DNA of 64,000 bases from Tangfeifania diversioriginum. GTDB lineage: Bacteria > Bacteroidota > Bacteroidia > Bacteroidales > Prolixibacteraceae. A program made the translations under genes and the position numbers. The notes below the pieces were generated by a model, which worked only from the letters and a program-made list of their open reading frames with translations, was not told where the DNA came from and made no database searches. Below, one piece after another: positions 16,808-24,662 of this stretch. The stretch's first letter is position 1. Each line of letters begins with the position of its first letter. The stretch spans positions 1 through 64,000 of the forward strand of contig CAMCBW010000008.1 in assembly GCA_945873105.1 (NCBI GenBank). Reading direction: 5' to 3'.

Positions 16808-16825
16808 TCCCGATCTAGATCGGGA
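16808..16825. repeat. 18-base perfect palindrome in a gene-free interval
   Basis: TCCCGATCTAGATCGGGA reads the same on both strands. It sits inside CCCCTAAATCC...CTGAAGGGGACTTC, a layout like a common Bacteroidota intergenic repeat. The 16725-17148 interval otherwise holds the dispersed repeat at 16994-17108 and a doubtful 101-codon ORF. Confidence 0.7.
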
Positions 16826-16993
16826 CAGGCTCTGAAGGGGACTTCCAGCATCTATCAAAATTTCAGATAATTGCAGCAATCCAGCCCCTTCATGGGTTTG
16901 TGGTATAAAAACACGACAATAATTTTTATAAGGCTCATCTGGAATTTCTTGCGTTTTTACCTGTTTCAGAATGTTCTTTTTTCCTGATTTGTG

Positions 16994-17108
16994 CCTTCCG
17001 TCCGATACGATCCAATCGCTTTTCTGAATGATGGTTCGCGGACGGGTTTCACACACAACCTTCTCTTTCTACCAACATGCCGCCGCTATGCGGCTGGATT
17101 TGTTAAGG
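16994..17108. repeat. Dispersed intergenic repeat, copy 2
   Basis: This is the partner of 2764-2876, with the same ordered blocks (CCTTCCGTCCGA, TCGCGGACGG, TTTCTACCAACA, GGCTGGATT). This copy also has a compact CCGCCGCTATGCGGC hairpin. It ends about 40 bases short of the TIM-barrel gene stop. Confidence 0.6.
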
Positions 17109-17148
17109 TGTTTTAAAGTGGTTGAAGAAGATTAAGGATCCTGAAATC

Positions 17149-18099
17149 TCAAAGTTCAATTTGGTTTTTCTTCATGCTTGCACGAAGCCAATCCAGGTCT
17201 TTCTTCATCATGGCATAGATCTTCTCAGGATCCATGGTAGTGGTTTTCTTGCCGGATTCTGCGCCGCCGAGGTCGTATTCGAAATGGATGCTGACCGGAG
17301 CTTCTACTTTCAGGGTGGCATACTCCTTGAAAAATTCCTTGAAGTTGACCATTCCTTCACCCAGCAGCACATTCTGGTGCTTCCAGGCACCCTTGGCATC
17401 TTTTCCCCATACAAAGTCCTTGATGCAGATGGACCTGATCCAGGGTGCAACCCTTTTCATGCCCAGCAACCAGCAGTAGCCCCCTTCGGTAGTGGCATGC
17501 CTGATATCGTACTGCACCCCAAGGTATTTTGGATCGACCTCCTTGACCAGGTCGTACAAGTCCCAAACCGGCGCGCCAACATGCAGTCCGGAGTGGTTCT
17601 GGTAGCCTCCGTGAATGCCTAACTTCTCATTCAGTTTGGCCAGTTTTTCAAAGGAGCCTTTGTAGCCGTCAAGGTTTTGCTGGATGGTCTTTTTGAAATC
17701 GTAGGAGAGCCATCCCATCCGGTAGTGGGTAATCCCCGCATCCGCAGCGACCTTTAAGGTCTCAATGGAGAGCGGATCGGCAGCGTCAGTGACAGCGGTA
17801 ACCATCAATGGAACTGCAATTCCTGCCTTTTGGAGCGTTTTAACTGCCTTGGGCAATTCTGCCTTCACGTTGGCTGGCTCAATCTGACCGTCCGGCCTGA
17901 CAGTAATGTCTGCTCCGTCAAATTCGAGACGTGCCAGCACTTCACCGATCTGCTCGAAGTTCAGAAACTGGAGGCATTTGGTGAATGCACACAAGGGTCT
18001 TTTGGGTGATTTCGCTGCTGGAATGGCCATGCCATTGCCTGCCAGCGTGATACCGGCTGCAGAAAGTCCGGTAGTACTGATAAAGTTGCGTCGTTCCAT
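17149..18099 (-). CDS. Exported xylose-isomerase-like TIM-barrel protein
   Basis: The product is 316 residues. The N-terminus (MERRNFISTTGLSAAG) is a short Tat-type signal. The rest is an AP-endonuclease-2/xylose-isomerase-like TIM barrel: LEFDGADITVRPDG, GITHYRMGWLSYD, LGIHGGYQNHSGLHVG, GVQYDIRHATTEGG, SICIKDFVWGKD and a late HFEYDLGGAE. The His, Asp and Glu residues on strand ends fit a metal site. Family members include sugar epimerases and the lyases that cleave 3-keto-glycosides after a Gfo/Idh/MocA oxidation. It is about 150 bases after an exported Gfo/Idh/MocA gene, which supports that pairing. Confidence 0.83.
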   Translation of the reverse strand: MERRNFISTTGLSAAGITLAGNGMAIPAAKSPKRPLCAFTKCLQFLNFEQIGEVLARLEFDGADITVRPDGQIEPANVKAELPKAVKTLQKAGIAVPLMVTAVTDAADPLSIETLKVAADAGITHYRMGWLSYDFKKTIQQNLDGYKGSFEKLAKLNEKLGIHGGYQNHSGLHVGAPVWDLYDLVKEVDPKYLGVQYDIRHATTEGGYCWLLGMKRVAPWIRSICIKDFVWGKDAKGAWKHQNVLLGEGMVNFKEFFKEYATLKVEAPVSIHFEYDLGGAESGKKTTTMDPEKIYAMMKKDLDWLRASMKKNQIEL

Positions 18100-18161
18100 G
18101 GGTTCGGATTTTATTATTTGGTATTTTAATCAAAAGTTCAACTGATTAACAACATTAATTG

Positions 18162-18232
18162 GTCTCGCAAAGCACACAAAGAAACGCAAGGGAAAAATTC
18201 TTCTTTGCGTTTCTTTGCGTGCTTTGCGAGAC
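18162..18232. repeat. Large CGCAAAG inverted repeat
   Basis: GTCTCGCAAAGCACACAAAGAAACGCAAG-type sequence (18162-18190) is mirrored at 18203-18232, giving near-perfect arms of about 29 bases and a short AT-rich loop. It fills the space between the Gfo/Idh/MocA gene and the TIM-barrel gene. No T-run follows the stem on the minus strand, so it is more a stability element or mobile palindrome than a terminator. Confidence 0.8.
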
Positions 18233-18253
18233 AATTAAGATCTTGCATAGTGC

Positions 18254-19660
18254 CTACAATTTCCAGGGCTTCCGGTATTCGTAATGCAGCATTTTGTTGG
18301 CTTCCTCCGAATTGGTAAAGAGCTCCTTGTCGGGATCCCACTGGAGCCGTTTGCCGGTAGCCAGCGCGATGTTGGCCAGGTGTGCAAAGCTGGTCGAGCG
18401 GTGTCCCTCTTCCAGGGTACAGAGCGGAATACCCCTGTTTTTGATGCAATCCAGGAAGTTTCGGATCACATTGGCAGTGGCATAGGAATTGCTTCCATCT
18501 GTTAAATTTTGAGTAGGAACATTCATCTCTTCCGTCTTGATCAACTCCTTCTCCTTCCAGTTTTGAAACTGTCCTTTTTTGGAAGGAACGATCTTGTAAC
18601 CATCCTGACTGGCATAGAGATTTCCCTTGGTACCCCGGAGTTCAATTTCCCCGTAAGGGAACAGTTCGCCACCACTTGCTTCAAATATGCTGAAAGAGAT
18701 CATCTTTTTGGAAGCAAATTCGTAGGTAACCTGCATGGTATCCGGAATGTCTCCGTCGTGGTCCAGCACATATTTTCCGCCGTGTGCTGAGATCGCAACC
18801 GGTGCTACTTCGCCCATCATCCAGCGCATGGCATCCATGTAGTGAACTCCCCAGTTGCCCATCTGGCTGGAGAATTCGCCCCACCACCTGAACATGTAAG
18901 GGGCAATGTTGTATTTGTAGGGCCGGAATGCACGGGGCCCCAGCCACATATCCCAATCGAAATCCTTGGGTGGTTGTTCTGCTTTCAGCTTTCCAATCCC
19001 GTCGGGGAACATGTTGCTCACCCTGGCAGCCCTCGCGGAGGTAACCTGACCGATTCTTCCGGCAGGAATCTCTTTGGCAAGTTTTTGGTACACTTCATTG
19101 CCCCTTCGGTTGAGACCTACGGCTACCACCCTGTCGCTGGCTTTCCACATGTTGACCATGGTCCGGCCCTCCTTGATGGTTTGGGTCAGCGGTTTCTCCA
19201 CATAGACATCTTTTCCTGCCTTGACCGCATCGATCATTTGGATGGCGTGCCAGTGGTCGGGCGTTGCGATGCAAACCGCATCGATGCTCTTATCCTCCAA
19301 TAATTTTCGGTAGTCACTGTACAGTTTGGGTTGGACCGGGAATTTTTCGCCCATTTTTGGCACCTGACCTGCGCGGTCTGCCAGGTAGCGGGGATCCACT
19401 TTTGCCCGGTTGCGCTGCAGGTAGGGTTCGTAGATGTCGCACAAGGCCACTACTTCCACATCACTTTGCTGCATAAATAGCTCCAGGAGTTGGGAGCCCC
19501 TGTTTCCGATGCCGATAAACCCCATCCTGATCTTGTCGTTGGGGCCAACGGTTCTGCCTAATCCAGGTGCACTCACGGCATTCAGGGCAACTGAAATTCC
19601 GCCAACAGTCAGTGCTGTTTTTTCAATAAAACCGCGTCGGGTTTGGTCTGTTTTTTCCAT
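18254..19660 (-). CDS. Tat-exported Gfo/Idh/MocA-family oxidoreductase, second copy
   Basis: The product is 468 residues. The N-terminus (QTRRGFIEKTALTVGG) is a Tat-type signal. The nucleotide-binding motif is GFIGIGNRG near residue 49. CIATPDHWH, YVEKPLTQ (EKP motif) and GNWGVHYMDAMRW follow in family order. It is only distantly similar to the copy at 4369-5811. Such enzymes use NAD(P) to oxidise sugar hydroxyls; because the protein is exported, the cofactor must be held tightly. It sits 9 bases downstream of a GH29 gene and upstream of an exported TIM-barrel gene, so it may oxidise oligosaccharides released by the fucosidase. Confidence 0.88.
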   Translation of the reverse strand: MEKTDQTRRGFIEKTALTVGGISVALNAVSAPGLGRTVGPNDKIRMGFIGIGNRGSQLLELFMQQSDVEVVALCDIYEPYLQRNRAKVDPRYLADRAGQVPKMGEKFPVQPKLYSDYRKLLEDKSIDAVCIATPDHWHAIQMIDAVKAGKDVYVEKPLTQTIKEGRTMVNMWKASDRVVAVGLNRRGNEVYQKLAKEIPAGRIGQVTSARAARVSNMFPDGIGKLKAEQPPKDFDWDMWLGPRAFRPYKYNIAPYMFRWWGEFSSQMGNWGVHYMDAMRWMMGEVAPVAISAHGGKYVLDHDGDIPDTMQVTYEFASKKMISFSIFEASGGELFPYGEIELRGTKGNLYASQDGYKIVPSKKGQFQNWKEKELIKTEEMNVPTQNLTDGSNSYATANVIRNFLDCIKNRGIPLCTLEEGHRSTSFAHLANIALATGKRLQWDPDKELFTNSEEANKMLHYEYRKPWKL

Positions 19661-19669
19661 GTTTAAATT

Positions 19670-21559
19670 TTATTTTTGGTTTGTTGGTATCAATTGTACT
19701 TCAAGCAGTTTGATAAGTTCTTCCTTCCCAAAAGAGAGCGGCATCAGTCTGATTTGGCTGGTGCCCTTGTTTAGTTTTATATTTCCCGGCGAAAGGGTGT
19801 TGACTTCATTCAGTACCTGATCCACTGGGATGGCAGCATCCAGCTTCACGCTTCCTGCTTCCAATCTGATTTTTCCGCCTGAGCCCTTGGCTCCAGCATA
19901 TTTCAGCTCAACTTTGTACGTTGCCGGCTCGTTAAGTCTTACTTCCCAACTGAACCACTGGTCGCCCGTTTTCCAGTTTTCGACAAAGAACCTTTTGGCC
20001 TTGCCATCCCCATATTTCAATCCATTGCCATGAAGGGTGGCATCGAAAGCCAGTAGTCTGTTGGGATGATCTCCTGCCAGCAACCGAACCGGGTCACAGG
20101 CTATTTCCCCTTCTGTTTCCAAAACGATTACCGTATTGACAGTGTCTGGTGCAATCTTTGGCACAGTCAGGCGAACAGTAAATTCATTCAAACGCCTTGC
20201 AGGAATTGACTTTTCCCCTTCTTCCACCAGGAAATAGGCACCCTTGAATTTGCTTTTTAGTCCACCCAGATCCAGGATTCCATTTTCCGGCCAGTCGAAC
20301 ACGTGAAGGTACAATTTTTTATCTTTCTGCGTCACGACTCCCCAAAATTGCAATGGCAGCGGTGAGGAGTTGGCGCCGTGGAAACTTTCACCGTTTTTTT
20401 TCATCCAGTCTCCAATCCCCTTCAGTATTTCCAGGTCTTTAGTATCCATTCTGCCATTGCCCATCGGACCGATGTTCATCAGCAGATTCCCGTTACGGGA
20501 TACTGATTTGGCCAATAATTGGATGAAGAAGGAGACAGGTTTGTGGCTTTGGTCGAATTTGCTGTATCCATACGATTCGTTGGTGGTGGGAATGGCTTCC
20601 CAATCGCCTTCGACCGGGAAGAATTCGGCAGGACGGTCGGCCGTATTCTTGTAATCGCCGAACATTACGGCAGAGCTGCGAGCCAATCGGCCATTGACCA
20701 CCACATTGGGATCGGTTTCGCGGATCGCCTTGAGGATGCGGATGTTTTCTGAAAGCGGAATTTTGTGAGGGGTATCGAACCACAGTATGTCGGGATGGTA
20801 TTTGTTGATTAGCTCTTTGATTTGGGGAATGGCTTTTCCATTGACATATTTGACCGCTTTGGGCAGCCGTTGTGGTTCCGCATCGAACCAGTTGGCGCCG
20901 CCATGGAGCAGCAGGTCACCGCCGGGATTGTCGTACTCCCAATCGTTGCCGGGGGCATCTGGATGTTCCCAGTCGAATGCATGGGAGTAGTAAAATCCGA
21001 ATTTGACCCCGTACTTTTTGCAGGCTGCAGAGAGTTCTGCCATTGGATCGCGCTTGAATGGGGTCTGTTTCGTCAGGTTAAAATCCGAAACAGCAGAGGG
21101 ATACATGGCAAAACCGTCGTGGTGCTTGGCGGTGATGATGAAATAGCGCATCCCGGCATCCCTGGCCGTTCGGATCCACTCATCGGCATTGAATTCCAAC
21201 GGGTTGAACCGGTGAGCCAGCTCCAGGTATTCGGCCCTGAAAATCTTCTCTTTTCGCATCAGGTGTTCAGCATAACCACTCACCACCTTGCCTTTCCATT
21301 TCCCTCCTGGTAAGGAGTATACCCCCCAGTGCACGAACATGCCAAAGCGGGCATCGCGCCACCAGGCAATGCGCTGATCACTGGTTTTCATGGACTGGCT
21401 CCACCAGCCATTCACTGCATCGTCGATGGCTTGCTGGTCACGTAGTTTGGCCCGGTTGAACATCTCCGCGTCTTCATCCCCTTTTTGGGCAAACAAAGAA
21501 AATGAGCAGAGCAGGAGCAGGTTGAGAAGAATGGGTATCAGGGTAAATCTTCTCATCAT
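19670..21559 (-). CDS. GH29 alpha-L-fucosidase with C-terminal beta-sandwich
   Basis: ATG at 21559 overlaps the preceding gene's TGA in ATGA, giving 629 residues; an upstream extension to 21631 would lie wholly inside that gene. A signal peptide (LLLLCSFSLFAQ) leads to the GH29 barrel (QRIAWWRDARFGMFVHWG, TAKHHDGFAMYPS). The predicted nucleophile is Asp262 in DILWFDTPH. After the barrel come a Greek-key domain and an additional beta-sandwich of about 130 residues (WFSWEVRLNEPATYKVELKY) like those that bind carbohydrate. It probably removes fucose from the side chains of a heteropolymer. Translational coupling to the beta-helix gene is likely. Confidence 0.9.
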   Translation of the reverse strand: MMRRFTLIPILLNLLLLCSFSLFAQKGDEDAEMFNRAKLRDQQAIDDAVNGWWSQSMKTSDQRIAWWRDARFGMFVHWGVYSLPGGKWKGKVVSGYAEHLMRKEKIFRAEYLELAHRFNPLEFNADEWIRTARDAGMRYFIITAKHHDGFAMYPSAVSDFNLTKQTPFKRDPMAELSAACKKYGVKFGFYYSHAFDWEHPDAPGNDWEYDNPGGDLLLHGGANWFDAEPQRLPKAVKYVNGKAIPQIKELINKYHPDILWFDTPHKIPLSENIRILKAIRETDPNVVVNGRLARSSAVMFGDYKNTADRPAEFFPVEGDWEAIPTTNESYGYSKFDQSHKPVSFFIQLLAKSVSRNGNLLMNIGPMGNGRMDTKDLEILKGIGDWMKKNGESFHGANSSPLPLQFWGVVTQKDKKLYLHVFDWPENGILDLGGLKSKFKGAYFLVEEGEKSIPARRLNEFTVRLTVPKIAPDTVNTVIVLETEGEIACDPVRLLAGDHPNRLLAFDATLHGNGLKYGDGKAKRFFVENWKTGDQWFSWEVRLNEPATYKVELKYAGAKGSGGKIRLEAGSVKLDAAIPVDQVLNEVNTLSPGNIKLNKGTSQIRLMPLSFGKEELIKLLEVQLIPTNQK

Positions 21560-23070
21560 TTTTTGGATTGATATTTTTGTGCCATGAACAATGATGCAGG
21601 CTGAAGCCCAGGCTGATTCAATCCTTCCCACTCCCCATCCATTCTATCTTTGAACCTGCCCGTAGCTTTTTCGCCCGTGAGTCCGATGCACCAGTTGTTG
21701 GCAGAGACCCAGGGTTTTTGAACAGCGGCTTTCTTGACTTTGCAGTTCCAGAGCACCTGGTTGGCCCCTGCCCATCCATGTCCGGAGCCTGAGTTGCCCC
21801 GGTCCTGCACATTGATTTCCCCATCTGTGGTGACGTTGTCGTACAGGGTACCGACACACCAGCGGTGGTGCGGACCAATATCGGCATGGGTTTTGGATGC
21901 TTTACAGTTGTAGAAGACATTGGGTCCGCATACGCGGGAGCTGGTCACATAATCGTGCCGGCCTTCGGTGGTTTCGCAATTCATTACCAGGCACATCTGT
22001 CCGCTGATGTTGAAAGAGTACCGCCTTCCTCCCGTGATGACAGATTTGGCCTCCAGGCATTTTGAATCGGTAACGGTGATGTATTTGCTGCTACCGGTCA
22101 TGGTGACACAGCCATTGCCAAAATATTTGGCCACGACATTCCTGACCCAACCATCCCTTGAGTTCTGAAAAGCTATGGCATACCAACCATGGTCCTCGTC
22201 GGTTTCGGAGGTATAGTCGGATAGAATAAGCATATTTTCAATCCCGTTTTCTGAGATTCTGTTGTCAAGTATCCGGTTAACCGAGCCGCCACCATACTCC
22301 TTTTGCATGGCCATTACCACCGGTTGGTCGATCCAGATTTTGTTCTCCTCGATTTTGGTAATCACCCTTTCAAATTTGAGATCATACTCCTTTGCTTTCC
22401 ACTGTTTGGTGCCAGATTTCTCCTCGATCTGATCCATCTTCAGCTCGTTGATCCATTTGTCAGTACCCGGCCTTAACAAGACAATGGGATCACCTGCCTT
22501 GAATCCGCTGGCGTTTTCCAATTGGAAGGAAAAACTGCCTACCGGGATGTATGCGTCAGCGATAGCAACTTTGGTCCCTTTTATCTCAACAGTAGCGCTA
22601 CTTCCGGAAATATTCAGCAATGTTCGCTGCCCTTTGCCAGATGCCACCAGGATGGTGCCCTGCTCATCCGTACCTTCTCCCCTCAGGACAATTCCACCAG
22701 TCCCGATGTTGATCTTTCCGGGTATCCGGTAGGTTCCTTTTTTTAGCAGGATGGCACCACGGAATCCTTTGTTGTTGAGGGGCATTTTAGCCACCTCGTC
22801 AATCGCACTTTGAAGCAACTCCTGCGCCTCCCCTGTAGCTGGAGGTGCAATTGTCCTGACAACAGCTACATCCGGTATTTCCACCTCTCCCTTGTGGTAG
22901 CCCACTTTGCTGAAATCGGGCAGCTGGTCCCCCTTGGCATCAGGGGCATAGATCAGCTTGCCGTTGGATTCAGTTACAAATTTGGATTGCCAGGTTGCAG
23001 GCTGGAAACCTGTTGAACCAATTGCCAGCGCAATGGTGACACTTAATAGGGCTAATGTTCGATAGTTCAT
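21556..23070 (-). CDS. Secreted right-handed beta-helix protein, pectate-lyase-like
   Basis: The product is 504 residues with a signal peptide (LLSVTIALAIGSTGF). An early pectate-lyase-type entry (AILLKKGTYRIPGKINIG) precedes repeated helix rungs such as VTMTGSSKYITVTDSKC and SSRVCGPNVFYNCKASK. Asp, His and Arg clusters (GPHHRWCVG, GRHDYVTSSR) near residues 390-430 could form an active site, but I cannot assign a family. The fold occurs in lyases, hydrolases and epimerases acting on uronic-acid polymers. Its start codon directly abuts the paired-arm leader at 23071-23162. Confidence 0.72.
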   Translation of the reverse strand: MNYRTLALLSVTIALAIGSTGFQPATWQSKFVTESNGKLIYAPDAKGDQLPDFSKVGYHKGEVEIPDVAVVRTIAPPATGEAQELLQSAIDEVAKMPLNNKGFRGAILLKKGTYRIPGKINIGTGGIVLRGEGTDEQGTILVASGKGQRTLLNISGSSATVEIKGTKVAIADAYIPVGSFSFQLENASGFKAGDPIVLLRPGTDKWINELKMDQIEEKSGTKQWKAKEYDLKFERVITKIEENKIWIDQPVVMAMQKEYGGGSVNRILDNRISENGIENMLILSDYTSETDEDHGWYAIAFQNSRDGWVRNVVAKYFGNGCVTMTGSSKYITVTDSKCLEAKSVITGGRRYSFNISGQMCLVMNCETTEGRHDYVTSSRVCGPNVFYNCKASKTHADIGPHHRWCVGTLYDNVTTDGEINVQDRGNSGSGHGWAGANQVLWNCKVKKAAVQKPWVSANNWCIGLTGEKATGRFKDRMDGEWEGLNQPGLQPASLFMAQKYQSKK

Positions 23071-23162
23071 CTGTTTATAATTTGTTTTTTAATGGCCAGA
23101 TGGAATACCCACATAATCATTTTCGGTTGGTGAGCATATTGTCTCATGGGTATTTCATGGAT
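23071..23162 (-). promoter_or_regulatory. Paired-arm leader element, copy A
   Basis: This approximately 90-base leader directly abuts the ATG at 23070. It is strongly similar to 62362-62451 and more weakly to 24561-24655. Arms are GGAATACCCA (23102-23111) and TGGGTATTTC (23147-23156). On the minus strand it ends ATTAAAAAACAAATTATAAACAG just before the ATG; this tail is shared with copy C. See the finding on compensatory changes. Confidence 0.6.
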
Positions 23163-23171
23163 GTTCCGTTT

Positions 23172-24560
23172 TTATTTTGATTCTATTGGACTATAACTAA
23201 TTTTTACCGGATTGTTGTATTCCAATGCGCTGGCTTTCACATAGTTTTTGAACAACTCTGGGGTATTGTAGACCACTCCTTCGCTCCAGGCTCCGGCAAT
23301 CATGTATTCAAAAGTATGGTCGGATGTAACCGGTATTCTGAAAATATGATTGTCACCAAACGATTTGATCCGCTGATATTTTGGTTGATATTGATCTTTC
23401 ACCACCAGCGCAGAGCCTGCAAATTCCACTTTGTGTGAGCGCAGTCCCAGATCATCGTCGGGATCGGCAGCCAGTTCTTCGCCGCTGCGGATGGCAATCC
23501 CTTTGGCCACGTAGTTCTCCTTTTCAATTTCGTTGGCCCTGATTCCGCACACAAAGCTCACCCCATTCTGGTGCGGGAAAAAGCTGGTAAACTTCACCTT
23601 GCAGGTGGAATAGCTTTGGTTGGTGTAGGCGGTATAATCCTGCGTGAGTTCATAAAATCCGTTTCCACTGTTCCAGTTCATGGTTTTTACCCTGATCATG
23701 CTCCGGAGTGGCCCATTCACCACCACCTCGAAGGCATAGCGTGTATCGGTCAGCTGATCTTCATTGAAATTGGCTTCTGAGATTTTCTTTGCCTCCAAAG
23801 GGGCAAATCTTGGCAATGACAGCGAATCCGGATACTCTGCCAATTCAAGCAAGCCGATGCCTCCGGCACCAAATGAGTTGCTCACCCGCATCACGTCGGA
23901 TCCATACTCCCAATTTACCTTGTGGACTCCGGAATAACCGCATAGATTGTCCTGGCACATCAGGTGCGAAATCAGGTGAGGTTTGCGTTTCCCGTACATA
24001 TCCACACTGGTCGGGAACCACAATTTCCAGCCAAAGTTCTTCGATTCCCACCAGGCAATCTGGTGGCGGCAGTAGCTGCCAATGGTGGCATAGGTACCCG
24101 AAGGATTCCAGCCCCTGCCTGAAAAACCAAAATAGAGGTAGAGGATTTTGGTCTCTTTCGCCTGGAGGTCGGTTTGAAAATAGAGTTCATCCCAGATGCC
24201 ATCCTTGTCGAGATCATCGAGCTGGTAAAATATCTGGTGGCCATTGGTCTCTTCCCTGATCCCATGTCCGCCAACAAATGCCAGTTCTTCGTCGGTGGGT
24301 TTCGCCTTGGCAGGCAAGCTTTTATCCACCACTGTCACCCACATTTCGTGCAGCTTTTTTACCGGAAATTCCTCCCGGGAGATCACCACCGGACAATCTT
24401 TCCGATCCACATTCAAGGGATTCCGGAGCTCTATTTTGATGCGCTTCGAAGGGGCAAAATCGCCTTCAGTATACCAACCGGTTTGCGCAAAACTTATGGC
24501 AGGCAATAAGAAAGCTACCAAAATGGCAACTGTTTTCAATGGTTGTAAGTCCGATTTCAT
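23172..24560 (-). CDS. DUF4861 domain-containing secreted protein
   Basis: The product is 462 residues with a signal peptide ending near AISFAQ. It starts with a beta-sandwich-like entry (RIKIELRNPLNVDRKDCPVV) and shows DDLDKDGIWDELYFQTDL at about 125. The long C-terminal part (RYAFEVVVNGPLRSMIRVKT, FFPHQNGVSFVCGIR, TFEYMIAGAWSEGV) fits the DUF4861 family, which recurs in Bacteroidota PULs for uronic-acid polymers. Biochemical role is not something I can derive from sequence. It is flanked on both sides by leader elements and lies between two beta-helix genes, so it probably takes part in the same degradation step. Confidence 0.72.
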   Translation of the reverse strand: MKSDLQPLKTVAILVAFLLPAISFAQTGWYTEGDFAPSKRIKIELRNPLNVDRKDCPVVISREEFPVKKLHEMWVTVVDKSLPAKAKPTDEELAFVGGHGIREETNGHQIFYQLDDLDKDGIWDELYFQTDLQAKETKILYLYFGFSGRGWNPSGTYATIGSYCRHQIAWWESKNFGWKLWFPTSVDMYGKRKPHLISHLMCQDNLCGYSGVHKVNWEYGSDVMRVSNSFGAGGIGLLELAEYPDSLSLPRFAPLEAKKISEANFNEDQLTDTRYAFEVVVNGPLRSMIRVKTMNWNSGNGFYELTQDYTAYTNQSYSTCKVKFTSFFPHQNGVSFVCGIRANEIEKENYVAKGIAIRSGEELAADPDDDLGLRSHKVEFAGSALVVKDQYQPKYQRIKSFGDNHIFRIPVTSDHTFEYMIAGAWSEGVVYNTPELFKNYVKASALEYNNPVKISYSPIESK

Positions 24561-24655
24561 ACGTGAATAATTTGCTTTTTAATGGTCGTATGGAACTCGC
24601 ATGAGGCCATTCTCATAATCTTAGATGTAAGTATTTTACATGCTCGTTTCATCAT
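24561..24655 (-). promoter_or_regulatory. Paired-arm leader element, copy B
   Basis: The element abuts the ATG at 24560. Arms GGAACTCGCATG (24592-24603) and CATGCTCGTTTC (24639-24650) pair at about 9 of 12 positions. The 3-prime part (AATTTGCTTTTTAATGG read on the plus strand) is shared with copy A. The loop differs in length and sequence. Confidence 0.5.
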
Positions 24656-24662
24656 CATTCCA

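Noticed and set aside
16751-17056. Minus-strand open frame of 101 codons in the gene-free interval
   Set aside because: It runs through the dispersed repeat and the palindrome, has no recognisable domain and no support from context. I treat it as non-coding.
21560-21631. N-terminal extension of the second GH29 gene
   Set aside because: It lies inside the beta-helix gene; ATG 21559 gives an ATGA overlap and a proper signal peptide.
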